Source of the DNA: Gammaproteobacteria bacterium
Lineage (GTDB): Bacteria > Pseudomonadota > Gammaproteobacteria > SZUA-229
Length of the DNA stretch: 64,000 nt
Assembly (NCBI GenBank): GCA_030148865.1
Contig: JASBSR010000036.1
Span: forward strand, 20,481-84,480
Reading direction: 5' to 3'
Positions 38,715-46,750 of the stretch are shown one piece after another (the first letter of the stretch is position 1; every line of letters starts with the position of its first letter). A program made the position numbers and the translations under genes. Below the pieces are notes generated by a model, which saw nothing but the letters and a program-made list of their open reading frames with translations, searched no databases and was not told the DNA's origin.

Positions 38715-39687
38715 TTTTTCTCACTTGCTGCTTCTGTACAGCATATCTCAGTGCACCAATGACACCGATACGTTCATTCGTAATTAAATTGACCGAAATA
38801 CTGCTTGCCAGCGGTCGCATTCTGCCCTTGTTTAAATATGCCTGACTAAAATCTGCTGATCGCATCCAGTCGATAATTTTTCCAGCGATGCCGCCAGCGA
38901 TATAGATCCCACCTTCAGGCTTGTACAGCAGCGCAATGTTGCCCACATAGCTGCCATAAATTTGCACGAACAGCTTCATCGCCGCCTGTGCCTGTGGATG
39001 GTCAGCATTTGCCTGAGCGTGTACCCAGGCGGCATCCATATCAGTCGCTGCCTGCCGAGCACAAAACGCGTACAGATTTACCAGCCCGGCACCTGACAAA
39101 ATCCGCTCGTACGATACATGACCGCCTGAATCAGCCCGGTGGCGTTCTCGCAGGTAAGCCAGCAATTCTGCCTGCTGCTCATCCGCCGGCGCGAAATCAA
39201 TATGCCCACCCTCAGAAGAATACGCCTGTGGCCGGCCGCGCTCAAACTGAAGCCAGGCCAGCCCCAGCCCGGTGCCCGCACCAAGAACGACGCGTGTTGC
39301 ATCATTGCTGTGCGCGCCCGGGCTCAATGCCACAATATCAGCATCGGTCATGGCGGCGATGCCATATGCAGCTGCCTGAAAATCGTTAATAAACCAAACC
39401 TGACTCACGTTATAATGTGTCACCAGTTCGGCCCTGTCGATGCGCCAGGGTAAATTGGTCAATCTCGCAATATCCCCTGCGACCACACCCGGCAAGGCCA
39501 GCGACAATACATCCAGTGAAACCTTGCGCTGCTTCAGCTGAGCGAGAAAAGCGTCGAGCAGCTCGCTAAAACTTTTGTAATCACCACTCACCAGGCGGGC
39601 TTCGTGGATGATCTGCCCGGGCGAATCGAGTTCAGCATATACCAGCCGGGTTTTAGTGCCGCCAACATCTGCTGCGATAATATTCAT
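38704..39687 (-). CDS. glk: Glucokinase
   Basis: 327 residues, bacterial Glk type: ATP motif MNIIAADVGGTKTRL at the start, LGAGTGLGLAWLQ in the middle, with SSEGGHIDFAP after it (catalytic region). Phosphorylates glucose released from storage glucan. First gene of the ten-gene run to gnd (38704-39687 down to 24844). Confidence 0.9.
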   Translation of the reverse strand: MNIIAADVGGTKTRLVYAELDSPGQIIHEARLVSGDYKSFSELLDAFLAQLKQRKVSLDVLSLALPGVVAGDIARLTNLPWRIDRAELVTHYNVSQVWFINDFQAAAYGIAAMTDADIVALSPGAHSNDATRVVLGAGTGLGLAWLQFERGRPQAYSSEGGHIDFAPADEQQAELLAYLRERHRADSGGHVSYERILSGAGLVNLYAFCARQAATDMDAAWVHAQANADHPQAQAAMKLFVQIYGSYVGNIALLYKPEGGIYIAGGIAGKIIDWMRSADFSQAYLNKGRMRPLASSISVNLITNERIGVIGALRYAVQKQQVRKNDN

Positions 39688-39955
39688 ACGAATTATTTCA
39701 CTTAGTTATGATAAAGCAACAACCGTGCCAGTACGCTATGCAGATGTAAAGCAAACGACAACGCCGAGAATACGCGAGACTGGGTGTACAGATTGCTACC
39801 GCGTAATCTGCTCGTAGCAGACAGGCAAGACAAGAAAGTATCCGTTAGATACATCGTCAGACAGGAGGTTCATGCATAACAGAGTATTTGCATGATGAAT
39901 TGTCTTTACGCAGCAGCAGAAACAAATTTCCGGTCTTTGCTGCGCGAGGACAGCA

Positions 39956-40504
39956 TCAAATAGAAAGCATGGTCTTCCGATAATGCCGCAACTCGTTAAT
40001 CGAATCGCGAATATCATCCATCGCCAGATGGCTGGACTCTTTATTAAAGCCACGCGCAACTTCGGGCGACCAGCGTCGCGCCAGCTCCTTCAAGGTGCTG
40101 ACATCAAGGTTACGATAATGAAAAAACTCTTCCAGTTCAGGCATCCAGCGCGCGAGAAAGCGTCGATCCTGACAAATGCTGTTGCCACACATCGGCGATT
40201 TGCCTGCAGGCACATATTTTTCGAGAAAAGCGATGGTCACCGCCTCGGCGGTGGCTTCTGATATCGAACTGTTGCGCACGCGCTGGGTCAGACCTGACTG
40301 GCCATGTTGACTGGTGCACCACTCATCCATGCCATCCAGATACGAATCATCCTGATGCACCACGATCGAAGGACCTTCATCGAGGATCTTGAGCTCTTTA
40401 TCGGTCACGATGGTGGCAATTTCGATAATACGGTCGTTGAGCGGGTCCAGCCCGGTCATTTCGAGATCTATCCAGATCAGGTTTTCGTCGTTTGGCTGGT
40501 TCAT
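39956..40504 (-). CDS. orn: Oligoribonuclease
   Basis: 182 residues from ATG 40504 (the usual Orn length of about 181); a longer reading adds 22 residues without support. DEDD motifs: [11 protein letters not shown] (first Asp and Glu), [18 protein letters not shown] (Asp) and [12 protein letters not shown] (His-x-x-Met-Asp type). Degrades 2-5 base RNAs, including pGpG. Downstream is a 268-base gap to glk with no gene and one 7-bp inverted repeat (39870-39895). Confidence 0.94.
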   Translation of the reverse strand: MNQPNDENLIWIDLEMTGLDPLNDRIIEIATIVTDKELKILDEGPSIVVHQDDSYLDGMDEWCTSQHGQSGLTQRVRNSSISEATAEAVTIAFLEKYVPAGKSPMCGNSICQDRRFLARWMPELEEFFHYRNLDVSTLKELARRWSPEVARGFNKESSHLAMDDIRDSINELRHYRKTMLSI

Positions 40505-40592
40505 AAATTTCCGGGTGCACGCTCTTGAATAACTGGCCTTCGTGGCACTATAAATGGATAATACAGACACTGCTCACATTCTTAAAGTTTCT

Positions 40593-41855
40593 ATGTCCAA
40601 TTTCCCCACATTCACCCTGTTTTTTCTGTTCATGCTCGCAGTTTCCAGTCTGACGCGCCTGTGGCTGTCTTTTCGCCAGATCAAACACATCCAGCAGCAC
40701 CGCGCCACCGTGCCGGAGGCTTTTGCTGACAAAATCTCACTGCAAGATCACCAGAAAGCAGCAGATTACACCACCACCAAAGTTCGCTTCGGTCGCTGGC
40801 CAATGGTGTATGAAATCGTGTTACTGCTGATCTGGACCCTCGGCGGCGGACTCAACTGGCTGGATCAACTGGTCAGTGCTCAGAACTACAGCCCGATACT
40901 CACCGGCGTGGTCGTCATACTCGGCTACGTCTTAATTTCTGCACTACTGGATCTGCCGTTTTCGATCTACAGCACCTTCGTCATCGAACAGCGTTTTGGT
41001 TTTAACCGCACCACTGCAAAAACATTTGTCGTCGATATACTCAAGGGTGGTGCACTGGCCCTGGTCATTGGTCTGCCATTAATTTATATCGTTCTCATGC
41101 TCATGGAACAGGCCGGCGATGCCTGGTGGCTATATACCTGGCTGGTACTCACCGGCTTCAGTGTGCTCATGATGTGGGCTTATCCGACCTGGATTGCACC
41201 TGTATTCAATAAATTTGAGCCCCTGGAAGAAGGCGACACGCTACAGCGCATTAAGCAACTTCTGGCGCGTTGCGGCTTTAACAGCAATGGTGTATTTGTG
41301 ATTGATGGTTCAAAGCGATCTTCACACGGCAACGCCTATTTTTCCGGCTTTGGTAAAAACAAGCGCATCGTTTTTTTTGATACCCTGCTTAACATGCTTG
41401 ACGATGACCAGCTCGAAGCCGTACTCGCGCACGAACTGGGACACTTCAAGAAAAAACATATTATCCAGGGTATGCTAATTTCATTCAGCACGACTTTTAT
41501 AGGCCTGGCAATACTGGCCTGGCTGATGAAAACCGACTGGTTCTACACCGGCCTCGGTGTGAACAACGCATCCACCTATATGGCGCTGCTGCTGTTCACA
41601 CTGGTGACACCAGTATTCACCTTCCTGCTCGGCCCGGTGATGAGCCTGTTCTCGCGCAAAAACGAATTTGAAGCCGATGCCTTCGCTGCCGAACAAACCA
41701 ATGCACAGCATCTGGTGCAGGCACTGGTGGGGCTATATCGCGAAAACGCCAGCACCCTGACACCTGACCCATTATACTCCGCTTTTTATGATTCGCACCC
41801 GCCAGCACCAGTGCGTATCTCACACTTGAAGGCGCAACCTCAACACCAGGGCTAA
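40593..41855 (+). CDS. M48 (Ste24-type) membrane metalloprotease
   Basis: 420 residues from ATG 40593 (MSNFPTF); an upstream start at 40554 would overlap the orn promoter region. Multi-pass protein: several helices (LFFLFMLAVSSLTRLW, VYEIVLLLIWTLGG, VVVILGYVLISALL), the zinc site AHELGHFKKKH, and the distal ligand Glu in NEFEADAFA. It resembles CAAX prenyl protease 1, so bacterial membrane proteolysis is a more likely role than prenyl-protein cleavage. Followed by the small cytochrome gene after four bases. Confidence 0.9.
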   Translation: MSNFPTFTLFFLFMLAVSSLTRLWLSFRQIKHIQQHRATVPEAFADKISLQDHQKAADYTTTKVRFGRWPMVYEIVLLLIWTLGGGLNWLDQLVSAQNYSPILTGVVVILGYVLISALLDLPFSIYSTFVIEQRFGFNRTTAKTFVVDILKGGALALVIGLPLIYIVLMLMEQAGDAWWLYTWLVLTGFSVLMMWAYPTWIAPVFNKFEPLEEGDTLQRIKQLLARCGFNSNGVFVIDGSKRSSHGNAYFSGFGKNKRIVFFDTLLNMLDDDQLEAVLAHELGHFKKKHIIQGMLISFSTTFIGLAILAWLMKTDWFYTGLGVNNASTYMALLLFTLVTPVFTFLLGPVMSLFSRKNEFEADAFAAEQTNAQHLVQALVGLYRENASTLTPDPLYSAFYDSHPPAPVRISHLKAQPQHQG

Positions 41856-41858
41856 ACT

Positions 41859-42158
41859 ATGAACATACTGTTTTCATTTCGTTATCTAATTTTTGTTACC
41901 GTGCTGGCCGCATTTAGCACCACGGCACAGGCCGAGGAAAAAAACGAGGCATACGCCCACGGTAACCAGCTGGTTCAGGAGAGCTGCACCAAATGCCATA
42001 GCGACAATGTCTACCAGCGTAAAGACCATTTTGTGAAATCGTTCAACGCACTCAGCACACAGGTGCGCCGCTGCAAGGACAACATCGGCCTGTCATGGTT
42101 TGATAACGATACTAACGCCGTCATACATTATCTAAACACGAAGTATTACAAGTTTTAA
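41859..42158 (+). CDS. Small periplasmic mono-heme cytochrome c
   Basis: 99 residues with a signal peptide (FRYLIFVTVLAAFSTTAQA) and one heme site CTKCH at about residue 48. The axial Met of class I is not obvious near the C-terminus (the end is YLNTKYYKF), so ligation may be His plus another residue. Between the M48 protease gene and a pterin dehydratase, likely one operon (four-base gaps). Electron partner unknown. Confidence 0.82.
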   Translation: MNILFSFRYLIFVTVLAAFSTTAQAEEKNEAYAHGNQLVQESCTKCHSDNVYQRKDHFVKSFNALSTQVRRCKDNIGLSWFDNDTNAVIHYLNTKYYKF

Positions 42159-42162
42159 CTGC

Positions 42163-42489
42163 ATGAGCCTTAGCAACCGGCAATGTCATGGCAAAGCCAC
42201 GCGACTGGACGACAGCACCACTACCCGCTATTTAAGGGAAGTGAATAATGACTGGCAATTGTCGGCTGACAGGAAAAGCATACGGCGCAGTTTCAAATTC
42301 AAAAACTATTACGAAACTATCGCCTTCGTCAATGTGATCGCGCAAATATCACATCAACAGGATCACCACCCCAGTCTCAAAGTCAGTTACAACAACTGCA
42401 TCGTTGAATATAGCACGCACAGTGTTGATAGCCTGTCAGAGTTCGATTTTATCTGTGCCGCAAAAATAAACGCCAGCTTACCCTTATAG
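42163..42489 (+). CDS. phhB: 4a-hydroxytetrahydrobiopterin dehydratase (PCD family)
   Basis: 108 residues. The active-site signature DHHPSLKVSY...STHSVDSLSEFD gives the conserved His-His-Pro, Tyr, His and Asp. It recycles pterin cofactor. This is the catalytic homologue of the RuBisCO factor acRAF at 54278, which keeps the fold but not these residues. Located one base ahead of rsgA. Confidence 0.88.
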   Translation: MSLSNRQCHGKATRLDDSTTTRYLREVNNDWQLSADRKSIRRSFKFKNYYETIAFVNVIAQISHQQDHHPSLKVSYNNCIVEYSTHSVDSLSEFDFICAAKINASLPL

Positions 42490-42490
42490 C

Positions 42491-43480
42491 ATGACCAAAC
42501 GCAGGCTCACCGAGCAACAGAAGCGCCGCATTGCACGTAATAAATCTGAACAGTTAGACAATTCCACCAGCATTGACAACAATGGTATACAACTCAGTGG
42601 CACAGTGATTAGTCATTACGGACGAGAAGTGGTGGTGGAATCCAGCGATCGTAATACGCATGTCTGTAAACTCAGGCAAAATCTCGGTGACATCGCCTGC
42701 GGCGATCGTGTCGTATTTATACCGCAGGACACAACTGTACACGGTGTAATAACCGCGATTGAACCACGCGATAATCTGCTGGAAAAAATTGGCTTTGGCA
42801 ACAAAACCAAACCAGTGGCTGCCAATGTCGATCAGGTCGTGATTGTGTGTTCGATCGAGCCCGCACCGAATCTGTACCTGATTGACCGCTACCTCGTCGC
42901 AATCGAAAACTTAAACACCGAAGCAACCCTGGTGCTAAATAAAATCGATCTCAGCGAAGCCTCACATCAGACAATTATCGACAGCATCGATCACTATCGT
43001 GTACTGGGTTACACTGTGATCCACACCAGCGTAAAAACCGACCTCGGCCTCGATACACTCAAAAACAAACTCTGCAATACCACCAGCATTTTTGTTGGTC
43101 TTTCGGGTGTTGGTAAGACATCCTTAATCAATCGCCTGATCCCCGAAACCAATGCCAGTGTTGCTGAAGTCTCGGAAACCAGCGGCGAGGGTCGTCACAC
43201 CACGACCGTGTCGTCACTGTATCATCTCGGCGGCGGCGGTTGTTTGATCGACTCACCCGGGGTGCGTGATTTCACTCCACACATCTGTAGCAAGGCCGAA
43301 ATATTTCACGGCTTTGTCGAAGTTCGCAATGTCAAAGGCAAGTGCAAATTCGCCAACTGTTCGCATCAGCACGAACCCGGCTGTGTGATTTTGCAGGCGG
43401 TAAAAGATGGTGTTATTTCAGACACACGCTATAGCAGTTATCAGCACATGCTGGGGGATCTAAAAAACACTGGTGCCTGA
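42491..43480 (+). CDS. rsgA: Ribosome small-subunit GTPase RsgA
   Basis: 329 residues, circularly permuted GTPase: NKIDL (G4) comes before GLSGVGKTSLIN (G1) and DSPGVRDF (G3). An N-terminal OB-fold and a C-terminal zinc knuckle (CKFANCSHQHEPGC) are present. Helps 30S maturation. The stop lies in a hairpin that is not a canonical terminator. Confidence 0.95.
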   Translation: MTKRRLTEQQKRRIARNKSEQLDNSTSIDNNGIQLSGTVISHYGREVVVESSDRNTHVCKLRQNLGDIACGDRVVFIPQDTTVHGVITAIEPRDNLLEKIGFGNKTKPVAANVDQVVIVCSIEPAPNLYLIDRYLVAIENLNTEATLVLNKIDLSEASHQTIIDSIDHYRVLGYTVIHTSVKTDLGLDTLKNKLCNTTSIFVGLSGVGKTSLINRLIPETNASVAEVSETSGEGRHTTTVSSLYHLGGGGCLIDSPGVRDFTPHICSKAEIFHGFVEVRNVKGKCKFANCSHQHEPGCVILQAVKDGVISDTRYSSYQHMLGDLKNTGA

Positions 43481-43780
43481 GTCATACTTAGGCATAAAAA
43501 AAGCGAACCGAGGCTCACTACTGTTGCACATAATACTTGTGAAACTGCATTTAAAACTATTACTCTTGTGACAATAAAGTAACGGGCAATTCCTGGACAT
43601 GAAATTCAGAAACAGAGACAGCGCCATTCCGGCGAATGCCGGACTAATTTCGATTGGATCGAAATTGAACGCACGAGGCGCAGCCCGAAGGGCAAAATAC
43701 ATGGAAGTGTTTTGTAATTCAGGGTTTTAATACACTTCATAATCAATTAGTTACTGGATACCAGCATTCGCCGGTATGAC
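43481..43780. repeat. MITE-like element / palindromic repeats between convergent genes
   Basis: Part of a 357-base gene-free gap between rsgA and the next minus-strand gene. CCGGCGAATGC (43629-43639) and GCATTCGCCGG (43764-43774) are inverted copies; with flanks the ends read CC(G/A)GCATTCGCCGG(A/T)ATG. Between them a perfect hairpin ATTTCGAT-TGG-ATCGAAAT lies at 43647-43665. The GCATTCGCCGG-type palindrome is a common bacterial extragenic repeat family. No transposase; other copies elsewhere in the genome would confirm it. Confidence 0.6.
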
Positions 43781-43837
43781 GAGTTTGCGGGATAACGGTG
43801 AATCGAAATTCGCCTTTTAAACCACCTTACGATCTGA

Positions 43838-45601
43838 CTACCGTATCAGACGTCGGCGTAGCCACAGCGGTAAAGCCAGCAACAGGGTAAACACACCCAG
43901 TGCACCGCCACTCGAAGAAGACGACGCCACTGCGACTACGATGGTGGATTCAGTTGCAGTATTATTAGCAGCATTAACATCCGTTTGCGCGGCATTGACC
44001 ACAACTGTATTGTTCACCGTCGCTGCAGTACTCGCACCCGCGGTCACCGTGACATTGAGGGTGCTAACAGCAGCGGGATCCATATAGGGCTTGTTACAGG
44101 CCAGCGTTGCCACACTCAATGCACAACTCCAGCCGGCACTGGCACTGTCATCCGAGACATAAGTTAAACCGGCAGGAACGGGCTCGGATAAATTCAGATC
44201 CAGCGCAATACCGCTGCCATTGTTAGTGGTAATCAAAGAGTACACAAAATTATTACCCGCTGTCACCGGATCAGTGTCATCATTCACTACCAGACTGAGG
44301 TCGACCGTGCCTGCGGAAAAATTGCCGGCACCTTCGAAGCGCTGCGCGTAGACACCCTCGATCCCGCTATCCGGGCCCTGCCAGATAACGACAAAGTCAC
44401 CATCGGCATCGAGCGCAACCCCTGAGTTGTACTGATCCCCAGCAATAGTCGTGTTTACAACCGTCTCAGCCACATCGAGCGCTACGCCATTTGCACTATA
44501 ACGCCGCGCAACAATTCCGTAACCGTTACCGATGCCATCGCCTTCCAGGCTTTCCCAGGCAACAACAAAATCACCGCTGGCATCCAGTGATACGACTGGA
44601 TTATATTGTTCACCAGTAATAACAGTATTCACTGCGATCTCGCTACCCGCAGCGACACCATCAGCGCTATAACGCCGCAGATAGATACCATCGTCGGTCG
44701 TAGTATCCGGACTCGCCCAGACAATGACAAAATTACCACTAGCATCCATGGCGACTCGAGGACGGGTCTGTGAGCCGGCGGTGATCGTGTTTACCAGCAA
44801 CTCGCTACCCTGGGCAGCACCAGCGGCGTTATAACGTTGTGCGTAGATACCATAGTTGGTGGTTTCGGCAGGTGCATCCTGGCCCTGACTCTGCCAGGTG
44901 ATCACAACATCACCGTTGGCGTCTAAGGCAACACTGGGTCTTTCCTGAATGCCTGTCGTGGTGGTATTGACCCGAGTTTCGCTACCGACCGCAGCACCGG
45001 CTGAATCGAAACGCTGCATATAAACCCCAGTGCCGCTAGCGTCGGAGCCCGTCCAGGTAATGACATAATCGCCATCAGCGTCCATCGCTACTCTGGGCAG
45101 AGTCTGTGAACCAGGAGTCGTGGTATTGATCAGGGTCTCAATGCCCTGCTTCGCGCCCGCAGCATTGTAACGCTGCGCGTAGATACCATAATTGGTCGCT
45201 TCGCCGGGCACGTCCTGGCCTTTACTTTGCCAGACGACGACATAATCACCGCTGGCATTCGCGGCAATATCGGGAAAACTCTGATCTTTATCGGTCGTAG
45301 TATTAACTAATACTTCAGTGGTCCCGGCGGCGACACCCGCAGCCGTGTAATTCTGCATGTAGATATCAAAACCACTGCTAGCACTCTTCTGATTTCGACT
45401 GTGCCAGACCGCGACGAAATTACCATTTGCGTCCATCGTAACGGCGGCATTTCGTTGCAGATCATCTTTAAAGCTGTTCACCGCAAGCTCAGGACCTGCT
45501 TTGTTGCCAGGCGCGGCAAATAATTGTGTGCTGAACAGGAGGGCGTGCAATGCGAGCAGCATTGAGACTGCTGACGGGCCGTGTTTTATGGAACATTTCA
45601 T
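43838..45601 (-). CDS. Repeat-rich exported protein with GlyGly-CTERM tail
   Basis: 587 residues from ATG 45601 (GAGGAG six bases upstream; an ATG two codons earlier would touch it). Signal peptide (SMLLALHALLFSTQLFA), then about seven imperfect tandem repeats of about 50-60 residues, each with the ...VALDASGDFVVAW... pattern and YGIYAQRYNAAGA, then a DUF11-like domain (VTAGNNFVYSLITTNN), and a C-terminal tail SSSSGGALGVFTLLLALPLWLRRR. That tail matches GlyGly-CTERM, recognised by rhombosortase and often paired with type II secretion. Probable cell-surface or secreted protein; function unknown. Confidence 0.82.
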   Translation of the reverse strand: MKCSIKHGPSAVSMLLALHALLFSTQLFAAPGNKAGPELAVNSFKDDLQRNAAVTMDANGNFVAVWHSRNQKSASSGFDIYMQNYTAAGVAAGTTEVLVNTTTDKDQSFPDIAANASGDYVVVWQSKGQDVPGEATNYGIYAQRYNAAGAKQGIETLINTTTPGSQTLPRVAMDADGDYVITWTGSDASGTGVYMQRFDSAGAAVGSETRVNTTTTGIQERPSVALDANGDVVITWQSQGQDAPAETTNYGIYAQRYNAAGAAQGSELLVNTITAGSQTRPRVAMDASGNFVIVWASPDTTTDDGIYLRRYSADGVAAGSEIAVNTVITGEQYNPVVSLDASGDFVVAWESLEGDGIGNGYGIVARRYSANGVALDVAETVVNTTIAGDQYNSGVALDADGDFVVIWQGPDSGIEGVYAQRFEGAGNFSAGTVDLSLVVNDDTDPVTAGNNFVYSLITTNNGSGIALDLNLSEPVPAGLTYVSDDSASAGWSCALSVATLACNKPYMDPAAVSTLNVTVTAGASTAATVNNTVVVNAAQTDVNAANNTATESTIVVAVASSSSSGGALGVFTLLLALPLWLRRRLIR

Positions 45602-45730
45602 AGCCATCTCCTCAGATAATTCCGGCCATGCTTCTCACGAACTGTAAAAAACACATAACCATATTTTATAATTTGTTAACACATTGTATCATTCTGCAAT
45701 GTGTCGGTGTCAGGGTGAGCGCAGCAACAA

Positions 45731-46180
45731 TCAGCCGCGCCGAGAGCGGAAAAACGCCTGTAGCAGGTCACGACTCTGGTCGGCCAATACCCCGGCAGTC
45801 ACATCAAAAACATGATTGTGATGGCCGGCAGTCAGCAGATCATAGGCACCACCAAGGGCCCCTGTCTTTGGATCCGTGGCGGCAAACACGACTCGAGAGA
45901 CGCGCGCGTGAATCATGGCACCAACGCACATCATGCAGGGTTCGAGCGTGACATATAAAGTGGTTTCAGATAAACGGTAGTTACCGAGTAGATCGCCGGC
46001 TTTGCGCAGGACATTGATCTCGGCGTGAGAACTGGCATCGTGGCTAGCGATCGGCTGATTAAAAGCTTCGGCGATGAGCTGATTGTCTTTGACCATGACT
46101 GCACCGACCGGAATCTCGCCCAGCACCTCAGCACTACGAGCCATCTCCAGCGCACGTGACATCCAGTGTTCGTCTTTCAT
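45731..46180 (-). CDS. tadA: tRNA adenosine(34) deaminase
   Basis: 149 residues. The zinc site is SHAEINVLRKAG (His-x-Glu) and PCMMCVGAM (PCxxC). It makes inosine at the wobble position of tRNA-Arg(ACG). Length and motifs are standard. It is followed on its left by the GlyGly-CTERM gene. Confidence 0.94.
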   Translation of the reverse strand: MKDEHWMSRALEMARSAEVLGEIPVGAVMVKDNQLIAEAFNQPIASHDASSHAEINVLRKAGDLLGNYRLSETTLYVTLEPCMMCVGAMIHARVSRVVFAATDPKTGALGGAYDLLTAGHHNHVFDVTAGVLADQSRDLLQAFFRSRRG

Positions 46181-46282
46181 CGCTGAGTAGATTGCGCTGG
46201 GAACGAAAAATGAAAAGTCATTCCCCGCTCGATTGTAAATAGTCCGAAAAAATCCAGTGTTGACGCGAATTTCCCGGTAGTC

Positions 46283-46335
46283 ACATGTATCAATACCATG
46301 AAAAATACCATTACCATTGTGTTATTGATACATGT
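46283..46335. promoter_or_regulatory. 13-bp perfect inverted repeat between tadA and cbbL
   Basis: ACATGTATCAATA (46283-46295) and TATTGATACATGT (46323-46335), separated by 27 bases. Each arm contains GTATCAATAC or its reverse complement, itself a small palindrome, so it could be two sites for one dimeric regulator. No known family is assigned. Confidence 0.6.
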
Positions 46336-46605
46336 TACGTTAATTCGCCATATGACTGAACAAATAAAACTGGAACTCCTTGTTGTCAATGTTCATCCGC
46401 AAGGCTGACCCTCATCACATCGAGTCGATAACATCGAGCACCCCTTATTGGGTGGACAGAGTGACTGAGCCGCTACACTTCAGCGCTGCTACAAAAACGA
46501 ACGTATAAACACCAAACGAATCCCGCCGTATCTCCCGGTATTTACACGATATTAAACACAACCGGCTCTACCCTTCATTTAACAGAATAGCCCAATAATT
46601 CGAGG

Positions 46606-46619
46606 ATGATCTAGATCAA
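46606..46619. promoter_or_regulatory. FNR/ANR-like box upstream of cbbL
   Basis: ATGATCTAGATCAA matches TTGAT-N4-ATCAA at 9 of 10 defined bases, with the palindrome TGATC-TA-GATCA at its core. It lies about 131 bases before the cbbL start codon. It could couple the carboxysome operon to oxygen level. Confidence 0.55.
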
Positions 46620-46655
46620 CGCATAAGCGAGCATCTATGAAACAGGTAAGAAAAA

Positions 46656-46674
46656 TCAATTAGTAATGATTACT
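46656..46674. promoter_or_regulatory. Candidate CbbR operator upstream of cbbL
   Basis: TTA-GTAATGA-TTA (46660-46672) fits the CbbR motif TNA-N7/8-TNA, and TCA-ATTAGTAA-TGA (46656-46669) fits it a second time; the core AGTAAT-G-ATTACT (46662-46674) is palindromic. It is about 80 bases upstream of cbbL. No clear -35/-10 pair follows, so the promoter itself is not resolved. Confidence 0.5.
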
Positions 46675-46750
46675 GCGTTTTTTTACTCTGTCGCCAATCC
46701 GAGATAGTTATTTAGTTGCTCACTTAATTCGACGACCAGGAGTAGAAAAC

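Noticed and set aside
39688..39955. Possible small gene between glk and orn
   Set aside because: No frame has a ribosome site with a plausible protein; only a 7-bp inverted repeat is seen.
43474..43494. Hairpin TGCCTGAG-TCATA-CTTAGGCA at the end of rsgA as a terminator
   Set aside because: It is followed by an A-run, not a T-run, on the plus strand, and the T-run on the minus strand comes before it.
43838..45601. Tandem repeats as a CRISPR array
   Set aside because: The repeats are inside a coding frame and are about 150-180 bases long, with no short repeats or spacers.
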